In this document: piece after piece, positions 27,174 through 34,398 of the stretch | Position numbering within the stretch: position 1 is the first letter of the stretch | How the letters are laid out: the number at the start of each line of letters is the position of its first letter | From: Haemophilus pittmaniae | GTDB taxonomy: Bacteria; Pseudomonadota; Gammaproteobacteria; Enterobacterales; Pasteurellaceae | Direction of reading: 5' to 3' | DNA length: 64,000 bases | Assembly (NCBI RefSeq): GCF_900186995.1 | Contig: NZ_LT906463.1 | Location: 1,798,001 to 1,862,000 of the forward strand | The notes under the pieces: model-generated | What the model was told of the DNA's origin: nothing | The model's input: the letters and a program-made list of their open reading frames with translations, nothing else | Databases searched by the model: none | Translations under genes and position numbers: made by a program

Positions 27174-27620
27174 TCAATCGCCTAAATAACAGGCCATCAC
27201 CAACGCATTTTCCCATCCACCATCTGGACAAGGGTAATAGTTTTTACGTACATCCACTTCGTTAAAGCCTAGCTTTTCGTATAAATAGCGTGCTGGATTG
27301 GATTCGCGTACTTCCAGCCAAAGTTGGTTAATTCCCTGCTCTTTTAATCGTTCCATTAATGTCTGCAATAATTGCCGCCCCAATCCCTGCCCTTGATACG
27401 CGGGATCGATGGCGATATTAAACAGCGTGGCCTCATCCAGCACGGTTTGGCAAATGGCAAAACCGAGCGGTTGTTCATCTTGGCAGAGCTTTAAATTGAG
27501 ATAACGTTCGCCTTGATTATTTTTGAAGGTACCGAGCGACCAAGGCACCAAATGCGCGCGACCTTCGATGGCGTATAACGCATCAAAATCATCACTGTGT
27601 ATTGCTTGAATAGAAATCAT
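27174..27620 (-). CDS. rimI: Ribosomal protein S18 alanine N-acetyltransferase
   Basis: 148-residue GNAT acetyltransferase modifying the N-terminal Ala of S18; same length as E. coli RimI. The acetyl-CoA loop is GQGLGRQLLQTL, and LWLEVRESNPARYLYEKLGF is the family C-terminal block. The ATG at 27620 overlaps the holD stop (ATGA), as in other gammaproteobacteria; a frame open to 27647 is not needed. Confidence 0.93.
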   Translation of the reverse strand: MISIQAIHSDDFDALYAIEGRAHLVPWSLGTFKNNQGERYLNLKLCQDEQPLGFAICQTVLDEATLFNIAIDPAYQGQGLGRQLLQTLMERLKEQGINQLWLEVRESNPARYLYEKLGFNEVDVRKNYYPCPDGGWENALVMACYLGD

Positions 27621-28015
27621 TGGGGAAGTTGTTGGATTTGTTGCCAAAATGCCCGTTTAGCTGCAGGGCTGGCTTTAAATTCCGCCCAAACGGGGGAACG
27701 ATAAATACGGGCGGCATGCGGTAATTCCGACGGCGTTTGGCCATCGCCTTGCAACAGCCAAAAATCCGTCGCTTGCGTGAGTTTGAGGTGTTGCACTCGC
27801 TCCTCATCAACACTAAGGACTTCCGCCTCGGTAAGTGAGAGCGCTCTTAACAGATCGCTAAAAAGTCGCTCACTTTGTGGATTGTGGCGACTCACCACAA
27901 TTAGTTTGACTTGCTCGGATACTGTCGTTTCCAACGCGCCCTGCAACGTGTGCGGACGGGCTAAGCGCCATTCGCTGAGGCCCATCGCTTGTAATAACAG
28001 TGCGCGTCGTTGCAT
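27617..28015 (-). CDS. holD: DNA polymerase III psi subunit
   Basis: 132-residue psi subunit of the clamp loader, which binds chi (HolC) and links it to the gamma/tau complex. The N-terminus MQRRALLLQAMGLSEWRLARP is the typical psi start that contacts the clamp loader. The start at 28015 is chosen because the 15-residue extension to 28060 runs into the upstream gene's region and lacks similarity. It overlaps rimI by 4 bases. HolC is also encoded in this window. Confidence 0.9.
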   Translation of the reverse strand: MQRRALLLQAMGLSEWRLARPHTLQGALETTVSEQVKLIVVSRHNPQSERLFSDLLRALSLTEAEVLSVDEERVQHLKLTQATDFWLLQGDGQTPSELPHAARIYRSPVWAEFKASPAAKRAFWQQIQQLPQ

Positions 28016-28025
28016 GGATTGTTCC

Positions 28026-28610
28026 TTAACGGGAAATCGCATCAAACGGATAGTCCACAAGGGCTTTCACCACTGCTTTTTCTTGCTCAGGTGTTAATTT
28101 TTGCTGATATGCGGTGAAGCTGCGGTAAGACACGATATTTTTGGATTTATGCACTAAAGCCACAAAACGTTGGAATTTGCTACTTTCGCAAGCGTAATAG
28201 GTTTGCGCATCGCTGCTTAAGGTTTTTAAATCGCAGGTAGATTTATTTTTTTCCAAATATTTAGCGGTGAGTGTTGGCTCCATGGAAGCATCATTCAAAT
28301 AGAAAGTATCGCTCAATACCGCTTTACGGTTTTCGCGATCCACGCTGGCCGCAAGACTTAAGAAACGCGGATAATCGCCTTTCACGGCTTGGGTTTGTTT
28401 CACGTAGGTTTCGCCATTAAAGGTAATTTCCTGACCGGCACCTTTTACACGTAAAAATTGTTCATCTAATTTTTGGAATAAGGCGGCCTGTTCCGGAGTG
28501 ATTTCCACTTTGCTTGGCACTTGTTGTGATTGGCCGGATTGTATTTGGTCAATTAATTGACAGCCGGACAGAAGAGATATCGCTAAAACGCTACCGAGTA
28601 TTTTTTTCAT
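28026..28610 (-). CDS. Predicted lipoprotein of unknown function
   Basis: 194-residue protein starting MKKILGSVLAISLLSGCQ, a clear lipoprotein signal with the lipidated Cys at residue 18. The rest is soluble, with two further Cys (CDLK and YACES) that could form a disulfide and repeated aromatic strands. I do not recognise a family. It lies 10 bases upstream of holD on the same strand, so it probably heads a lipoprotein-holD-rimI operon. The start at 28610 is set by the signal peptide. Confidence 0.8.
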   Translation of the reverse strand: MKKILGSVLAISLLSGCQLIDQIQSGQSQQVPSKVEITPEQAALFQKLDEQFLRVKGAGQEITFNGETYVKQTQAVKGDYPRFLSLAASVDRENRKAVLSDTFYLNDASMEPTLTAKYLEKNKSTCDLKTLSSDAQTYYACESSKFQRFVALVHKSKNIVSYRSFTAYQQKLTPEQEKAVVKALVDYPFDAISR

Positions 28611-28693
28611 AAAGTAAATCCTATCGAGATTAATTGTAGAGATTTTTGCTAGAATAGCGCGTAATTTTAACCAATAGCCCGTAGGATTCAAGC

Positions 28694-29677
28694 GTGATTT
28701 CTCCTTCAAGCGAGGTTTTAACCCGCCATTTTTCCCTTTTTGCCGGCAAGTCCGTCCTCTTGGCCGGTGCCATCAACGATGATTTCCCTGCTCAATTGAG
28801 TGCCCATTGCAAAAGTTTGCAGGTGTGGAGCTTCTATTTTGACTATGCCCGCCAGCATGCCAATGTGACCTTTGCCGAGCAATTTCAGGGTAATGCTGAT
28901 TTGATTGTGTACTATTGGAGCAAAAACAAAGCGGAAGTAAATTTCCAATTACAACAATTGCTGGCTCAAGCGCCTATTGGCCAAGAAGTGCTCGTTATTG
29001 GTGAAAATCGAGGCGGCATTCGTAGTGCCGAAAAACAATTGGCGGACTATGGCGACATTGGCAAAATTGATTCTGCGCGCCGTTGCAGTCTCTATCATTT
29101 CACCTTGCAACAACGCCCGAATTTTGATGAATCCCGTTTCTGGCAACGTTATCAATTGCCGACCTTAACAGTTTGTAGCCTACCCGGCGTGTTTAGCGCA
29201 GCCGCATTGGATGATGGCACAGCGCTGTTACTGCAAACGCTGGATCATCTGCCACAGGGGGATATTTTGGATGTTGGTTGTGGTGCAGGAGTGATCGGCG
29301 CGACGATCAAACAGAAAAAGCCACAAGCCAATCTGTGGATGAGCGATATTCATGCGTTAGCCCTCGCCTCCACGCGCAAAACCTTAGCTGAAAACGGCTT
29401 ACAGGCTGAAGTGCTGGCTAGTGATGTGTTTTCGGAAATCTCCGCTAAATTTGATTTGATTATTTCCAATCCGCCTTTCCATGACGGGTTGGATACCGCC
29501 TATCGCGCGGTCAATGAATTGATTGCACAAGCTAAATGGCATTTACGTCCGGGCGGCGAATTACGCTTAGTGGCCAATCGCCATTTAGCCTATGCCGATT
29601 TACTCGCACAACATTTTGGTCACTTTGAAGTATTAGCGCAAAACAATCAATTTAAGGTTTATTCGGTTACTCATTAG
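28694..29677 (+). CDS. rsmC: 16S rRNA m2G1207 methyltransferase
   Basis: 327-residue SAM-dependent methyltransferase modifying G1207 of 16S rRNA in the 30S subunit. The N-terminal half is the degenerate duplicate domain of RsmC; the C-terminal half has the SAM loop DVGCGAGVIGATI and the catalytic NPPFHDG. Start is GTG at 28694 with AGGA upstream, aligning with the E. coli start (SSEVLTRHFSLF region). E. coli RsmC has 343 residues. Confidence 0.94.
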   Translation: MISPSSEVLTRHFSLFAGKSVLLAGAINDDFPAQLSAHCKSLQVWSFYFDYARQHANVTFAEQFQGNADLIVYYWSKNKAEVNFQLQQLLAQAPIGQEVLVIGENRGGIRSAEKQLADYGDIGKIDSARRCSLYHFTLQQRPNFDESRFWQRYQLPTLTVCSLPGVFSAAALDDGTALLLQTLDHLPQGDILDVGCGAGVIGATIKQKKPQANLWMSDIHALALASTRKTLAENGLQAEVLASDVFSEISAKFDLIISNPPFHDGLDTAYRAVNELIAQAKWHLRPGGELRLVANRHLAYADLLAQHFGHFEVLAQNNQFKVYSVTH

Positions 29678-29685
29678 GAGGTTCT

Positions 29686-30183
29686 ATGTACTTAACCAGT
29701 TCCGCCATCGAAAACGGCGTATTCGCCGATAAATACGGTAAACGCGGCAGCCAATTCAGCCCAAACGGCATGCCAACCTATTCGATCCCTTTTGAAATTC
29801 ACGATGCTCCGGCCGGTACTCAATCCTTTGCGGTGGTGTTGGAAGATAAGGATGCAATTACCGCTAGTGGTTTTGTTTGGACCCATTGGTTGATCGCCAA
29901 TCTTACCCGAACACAAATTGCTGAAAACGAAAGTCGTGATGCGCGCGATTACGTTCAAGGTGCCAACACCTGGGCCAGTAAATTAGGCGGTTTCTCCATT
30001 GAAGAGGCATCACAATACGGCGGTATGGCGCCACCAAACTGTTTGCACCGTTACGAATTAATCGTGTATGCCTTGGATTGCAAACTGGAACTTGCCCAAG
30101 GATTCCGCTTTAACGAGCTACATTTTGCCATGCAAGGGCATATTTTAGACAAAGCGGAAATCGTCGGCACTTACGATGTCTAG
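29686..30183 (+). CDS. YbhB/YbcL-family PEBP-like protein
   Basis: 165-residue phosphatidylethanolamine-binding-protein fold of the bacterial YbhB/YbcL group. Typical phrases are QSFAVVLEDKDA, FVWTHWLIANL and APPNCLHRYELIVYALD; the His residues line the anion pocket. No signal peptide, so cytosolic. Cellular role is not established. It begins 8 bases after rsmC with GGAGG upstream, so the two are co-transcribed. Confidence 0.88.
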   Translation: MYLTSSAIENGVFADKYGKRGSQFSPNGMPTYSIPFEIHDAPAGTQSFAVVLEDKDAITASGFVWTHWLIANLTRTQIAENESRDARDYVQGANTWASKLGGFSIEEASQYGGMAPPNCLHRYELIVYALDCKLELAQGFRFNELHFAMQGHILDKAEIVGTYDV

Positions 30184-30197
30184 ATAAATTAATGAGA

Positions 30198-30234
30198 AAA
30201 AAATAGCGCGGTTATGAGGCCGCGCTATTTTATT
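30198..30234. terminator. Bidirectional terminator between the PEBP gene and dld
   Basis: AAATAGCGCGG/CCGCGCTATTT stem with A-rich left and T-rich right flanks between convergent genes. Confidence 0.88.
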
Positions 30235-30241
30235 TGCTCGA

Positions 30242-31933
30242 TTATTGCCAATTTTTCTTTTTCGAGGTTTTTCCTAGCCCCGGATTAAAGCTATTGGTCG
30301 GATCCAATTTTTGATAGAAATTACGCAATGTTGGTTTGGCCTCATAAAGATGCCCCACATTATGCTCCGCCGGATATTGTGCTCCGCGTTTATCCAATAA
30401 TTCCAGCATTTCATGTTCCAAGGCTAGGCAATCATGGCCTTTTTTTACAATGTAATCCTGATGGAACACATGACACATAAAATGACCGTAATAGAGTTTA
30501 TGGCTAATTTTATTATCGATATGCGGCGGAAGGCTTTCGAACCATTCCCGATCATTACGCCGTAAAGCCACATCCAAGGCCACAATATCTTCTACTTCCT
30601 GTTCATGGATCGCACGATAACGAACCGCCGCCGAGGCTACCGCAAAACGATGCAACATCGCCGCTTGGGTTTCTTCCGCATTACATTCAAAGTAGCTGCC
30701 ATGTGAACCATCGGCAAAATACGCAGATAAATAATCTCGCGCTTCCTGCACGCCGTCTCCGCCCATTTTCACGATCAAATGATGTTCATATTGATCGCGG
30801 TATTGCCATAATTTGGTCGGGAGATGTTCCGGTAACACCTTGGAAATCGCCTGCATAATTTTATCGCTCAAATGATGCGGCAAGAATCCAACCTTTTTCG
30901 CCAAACGATCAGTTTTCGCTTTCAAGGCAAATAATTTGGGTAACCAGTGAGTCCCGAAACGTTTAATCACCCAGAAGGTATCTTTGCCATATTTGGCCGC
31001 AACATCAAAGGCATCGCGATGAATATATTCCCCGGAAATTGGCAGCTGTTTAAATTCAGCCAACATATGACGGCGAATATCATTGAGCGCATCAATGCTA
31101 TTTGTGCCGATATAAAATACCGCCGTATTTTTCTCCGCAACAAAGGTATCTAAGCGTACCGCAAAGATCGCCAATTTACCGGCACAACCGGAAGCTTCAT
31201 AATGGCGCGCCGGATCTGCATTAAAACGCGCCGGCGTGGCTTCATCAACTTGGCGCACATGATTGCAATAGCTGTGGTCATGGCCTTTACCGCAATTATG
31301 TGCAATATCCTTGCGTTGATAGCGTTGATGTTGCAGATTGCTCAGAATTTCTTCCGGAGTATCGCCCAATTCAACGCCCAAATGGTTCACCAATTGTAAT
31401 TCACCTTGCGCGCTGAGTTGCGCATACAGCGCCATTTCTGTGTAAGCCGGGCCACGTTGCACCAAGGCACCGCCCGAATTGTTACAAATCCCGCCGATCA
31501 CCGAAGCACCAATACAGGAAGAGCCAATCACCGAGTGTGGTTCCCGACCATAAGGACGCAGCGCATTTTCCAATTCATTAAGGGTTGAGCCCGGCAGACA
31601 AACCACCTGTTCCGCATCATTAATCAATTGAATGCCATCAATACGCATCGCGTTGATCAACACGACATCGCGATCATAATCGTTACCATCCGGAGTCGAA
31701 CCGCCGGTTAATCCGGTATTGGCCGCCTGCGCGATCACGATCACATCGGCTGCTACACAGGCTTTTAATACCTGCCAAAATTCCAATAAGCTGCCGGGGC
31801 GTACCACCGCCAAGGCATTGCCCGAACCAAAACGATAGCCGCTACGATAGGCTTCCGATTTATCGGGATCGGTAATCACATATTTTTTCCCGACGATGTC
31901 GGTTAATTGGGAAATTAATTGCACATTTGCCAT
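30242..31933 (-). CDS. dld: D-lactate dehydrogenase (quinone), FAD-dependent
   Basis: 563-residue peripheral inner-membrane flavoprotein oxidising D-lactate to pyruvate and passing electrons to quinone. The FAD domain is N-terminal (PGSLLEFWQVLKACVAAD, TGLTGGSTPDG). The substrate and membrane-binding regions follow, ending with AEHNVGHLYEAKPTLRNFY and FNPGLGKTSK. Length is close to E. coli Dld (571). Useful for lactate use in host-associated Pasteurellaceae. pgpB precedes it by 28 bases on the same strand. Confidence 0.95.
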   Translation of the reverse strand: MANVQLISQLTDIVGKKYVITDPDKSEAYRSGYRFGSGNALAVVRPGSLLEFWQVLKACVAADVIVIAQAANTGLTGGSTPDGNDYDRDVVLINAMRIDGIQLINDAEQVVCLPGSTLNELENALRPYGREPHSVIGSSCIGASVIGGICNNSGGALVQRGPAYTEMALYAQLSAQGELQLVNHLGVELGDTPEEILSNLQHQRYQRKDIAHNCGKGHDHSYCNHVRQVDEATPARFNADPARHYEASGCAGKLAIFAVRLDTFVAEKNTAVFYIGTNSIDALNDIRRHMLAEFKQLPISGEYIHRDAFDVAAKYGKDTFWVIKRFGTHWLPKLFALKAKTDRLAKKVGFLPHHLSDKIMQAISKVLPEHLPTKLWQYRDQYEHHLIVKMGGDGVQEARDYLSAYFADGSHGSYFECNAEETQAAMLHRFAVASAAVRYRAIHEQEVEDIVALDVALRRNDREWFESLPPHIDNKISHKLYYGHFMCHVFHQDYIVKKGHDCLALEHEMLELLDKRGAQYPAEHNVGHLYEAKPTLRNFYQKLDPTNSFNPGLGKTSKKKNWQ

Positions 31934-31961
31934 CAGACACTCCTTACTCAGACCCTATCGC

Positions 31962-32690
31962 TTACTGAAATTTATGTAAGCTGTCTTTATTTTGTAAAAA
32001 AACAAAAATCAGGCTATTGACTACCCAAGCGCCTAAAATGGCTGCTAATAAATCCTGCGGATAATGCATACCAAGTCGTACCCGACTGACTAGCATTAGG
32101 ACTGACCATAGCAAAATCACGCCAATCAATAGTTTCGCCCGCCATGAGCGATTCCCCAATAATTGCGCAAAGCCGACTGCCAACATTAACCAAGTTGCGG
32201 CAAAAATGGTATGGCCCGATGGGAATGAATAACCGGTTTCCTCAGCATAATGGCTGCGCAACCAAGCCGGCGTATCAGATTGGGTGGCAAAGAAAGTTTG
32301 CACGATTTCTGCCCGCTCATCGCGCGAGTGGAAATAAAAATCATCAGTAGTGGTTGGGCTTTGTTCGGCCAAGTAGGTCACAAACGGACGCGGCTCAGAA
32401 AATAGGGCTTTCATTCCGCTTTTTAAGGCCTGCGTGCCTACCACGGAAAATGCCATAATGAACACACCCCAAAACCATTGGCGGTTGTTTTTAAACAACA
32501 CACGGAAGCACAGGGCAAATACCGCACAGGTCACCAACGCATAGGGCGCAGTACCACTTTGCGTGAGGCAATACAGCCAATAATCCCAATCGGCCAAGCC
32601 GGCATTGCCGTGCCAATGATAACCAAACGCCCAGATAAAAATCGGTACAAGACAAAGTAATAACGTATATAATGACAGCCTTTTGAACAT
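31962..32690 (-). CDS. pgpB: Phosphatidylglycerophosphatase B (PAP2 family)
   Basis: 242-residue membrane phosphatase acting on phosphatidylglycerol phosphate and undecaprenyl pyrophosphate. About six transmembrane helices. PAP2 motifs in order: KALFSEPRP, PSGHTIFAA and SRVRLGMHYPQD (catalytic His in the last two). The start at 32690 follows AGGGGCG; the frame extends to 32741 without similarity. Divergent from ribA. Confidence 0.9.
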   Translation of the reverse strand: MFKRLSLYTLLLCLVPIFIWAFGYHWHGNAGLADWDYWLYCLTQSGTAPYALVTCAVFALCFRVLFKNNRQWFWGVFIMAFSVVGTQALKSGMKALFSEPRPFVTYLAEQSPTTTDDFYFHSRDERAEIVQTFFATQSDTPAWLRSHYAEETGYSFPSGHTIFAATWLMLAVGFAQLLGNRSWRAKLLIGVILLWSVLMLVSRVRLGMHYPQDLLAAILGAWVVNSLIFVFLQNKDSLHKFQ

Positions 32691-32762
32691 TGTCGCCCCT
32701 TGATAAAGAGAAAAGAAGGCGCATATTTTAGCAGAATTCATTTGAAAGCATAGGAACTTATA

Positions 32763-33407
32763 ATGAGCAAGATTGAACGGGTCACCGAAGCAAATTTACC
32801 GACCCAATTCGGCCTTTTTAAAATCGTCGGTTTTGAATTTCCCGACAGCAAAAAAGAACATGTTGCCCTGGTGATGGGCGATATCACCGATGGCAAGCCG
32901 GTGTTGGCGCGCATCCATTCCGAATGTCTTACCGGCGATGCCTTGCACAGCCTAAAATGTGACTGCGGTTTCCAATTGGCCGCCGCCCTGCAACAAATCA
33001 GCAAAGAAGGCCGCGGTGTGTTGTTGTATCATCGTGAGGAAGGTCGGGGTATCGGCTTAATCAACAAAATCCGTGCCTATTCCTTGCAGGATCAAGGCTT
33101 GGATACTATCGAAGCTAATTTAGCCTTGGGATTTAAGGCCGATGAGCGCAATTTTAGTGTGTGTGCCGATATGTTTGAGTTGCTCGGAGTGCAAGAAGTA
33201 CGTTTGATGACCAACAATCCGCAAAAAGTGGAAACCATGAAACAGGCCGGCATCAATGTGGTGGAACGCGTGCCACTCAATGTGGGGGAAAACCGCTACA
33301 ACACCAAATACCTCGATACCAAAGCACAAAAAATGGGCCATTACATTATTCACAACAATCAAGAACATTTAATGGACTGCCCGTTCTGCGAAGAAGAAGT
33401 GATTTAA
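32763..33407 (+). CDS. ribA: GTP cyclohydrolase II
   Basis: 214-residue enzyme opening the GTP imidazole ring, the first step of riboflavin synthesis. Zinc Cys ligands lie in [20 protein letters not shown], and [17 protein letters not shown] is the GTP-binding and catalytic block. The C-terminus is FCEEEV. Single gene with its own terminator. Confidence 0.96.
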   Translation: MSKIERVTEANLPTQFGLFKIVGFEFPDSKKEHVALVMGDITDGKPVLARIHSECLTGDALHSLKCDCGFQLAAALQQISKEGRGVLLYHREEGRGIGLINKIRAYSLQDQGLDTIEANLALGFKADERNFSVCADMFELLGVQEVRLMTNNPQKVETMKQAGINVVERVPLNVGENRYNTKYLDTKAQKMGHYIIHNNQEHLMDCPFCEEEVI

Positions 33408-33422
33408 GCGCTTCCGCTCAAT

Positions 33423-33460
33423 AAAAAACGGCCCGGATTGCAAAATCCCGGCCGTTTTTT
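33423..33460 (+). terminator. ribA terminator
   Basis: AAAAAACGGC/GCCGTTTTTT with an inner CGGG/CCCG pairing, 15 bases after the ribA stop. Confidence 0.88.
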
Positions 33461-33476
33461 CATTTTTCAGACTACC

Positions 33477-33538
33477 CGAATAAAATCAATGAGTTACATT
33501 CAATTTTAGGAAAAACTTTTATTTTCGAGGGGGCGTTT
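33477..33538 (-). repeat. 62-base intergenic repeat, copy 7
   Basis: AATAAAATCAATGAGTTA and GGGCGTTT blocks with 48-base spacing in reverse orientation. Between the convergent ribA and a lipoprotein gene. Its interior (AAAACTTTTATTTTCGAGGG) is almost the same as that of copy 11. Confidence 0.85.
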
Positions 33539-33582
33539 ACTGCCATGGATTAACGCAGATGATTTGCCCTCAAAGGTCTTCA

Positions 33583-34050
33583 CTACCCTTCGTGGCACTC
33601 CAACCAAGGGCTTTTCATGCCTTGATAATCCTTATAGTAGATCGAGCCACTTTGACGGGCGATCAAATCCACATAGCTGCCATTAATCGGGTTATAGGAA
33701 CGATAAATCACTTCAAAACGATTGCCACGGGCATTTAAAGTGCGATTTTCAATATGATCAAAAGGTTCGGCCTTACCGCCATCCAATTGGAAATAGATAC
33801 CGAAATTGTCTTGCAAACGGCTCTCACGAGACAGCGGGAAATATGACGACAAATGCGAACGGCCACCGGTCTCATGATTGCGGCAAACATAGGAATAGCG
33901 TTTGTAGTTTTGCGGATTATTCAATTCCGCTTGGCTAATCTGCTCCTTCAAAAAACGCCCCTTCACCACTTTTTTCGTTGGCGTAGAAGTGGTACAAGCA
34001 AACAAACTCACCAACGCCACGGCAAGTACGAGATTCTTTAATTTATGCAT
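33583..34050 (-). CDS. Predicted lipoprotein of unknown function
   Basis: 155-residue protein starting MHKLKNLVLAVALVSLFACT, a lipoprotein signal with Cys19. The mature part has two more Cys (YVCRNHE and LECHEG), possibly disulfide-bonded, and many aromatic residues. No family recognised. The start at 34050 is set by the lipobox; the frame stays open to 34179 but that part is not signal-like. Confidence 0.78.
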   Translation of the reverse strand: MHKLKNLVLAVALVSLFACTTSTPTKKVVKGRFLKEQISQAELNNPQNYKRYSYVCRNHETGGRSHLSSYFPLSRESRLQDNFGIYFQLDGGKAEPFDHIENRTLNARGNRFEVIYRSYNPINGSYVDLIARQSGSIYYKDYQGMKSPWLECHEG

Positions 34051-34174
34051 ACGAGTTTCCGAGTAAAGGTTAAACAAAGCGCGGTATGATAGCGGAAATT
34101 GGGGATTGTGCAAGGGAGGCTGTTGGTTATCTGTCAAAGTGCGGTAGTTTTCAGGTGTTTTTTTAGTGAAATTA

Positions 34175-34365
34175 GGCACACGCTAGGAAGTGTGCGTCAA
34201 CAGATTGTGCAAATAAAGAAAGATAGCGCCAACGTCTACGCTGGTGCTACTTAAGGAAAACATTGCGAATTTTATCCATAACCGTTGGCAGATCTAATAT
34301 TCAAAATTCTTTGGATTTTTTGACCACACTTTTAATTGATAGGCACAAGCGAGGACGCTTGCGCC
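34175..34365. repeat. Three related hairpins between the lipoprotein and TIR genes
   Basis: Imperfect palindromes at 34175-34198 (GGCACACGCTAG then GTGTGCGTC), 34226-34247 (GCGCCAACG then CGCTGGTGC) and 34342-34365 (GGCACAAGCG then CGCTTGCGCC). They share a GGCACAAGCG-like arm. The last lies 33 bases past the TIR-STAND stop. The 348-base gap also contains the uptake core at 34137-34145 and no gene. Confidence 0.6.
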
Positions 34366-34398
34366 ACCAAGGTGCCATAATGGAAAGGCAACATTATA

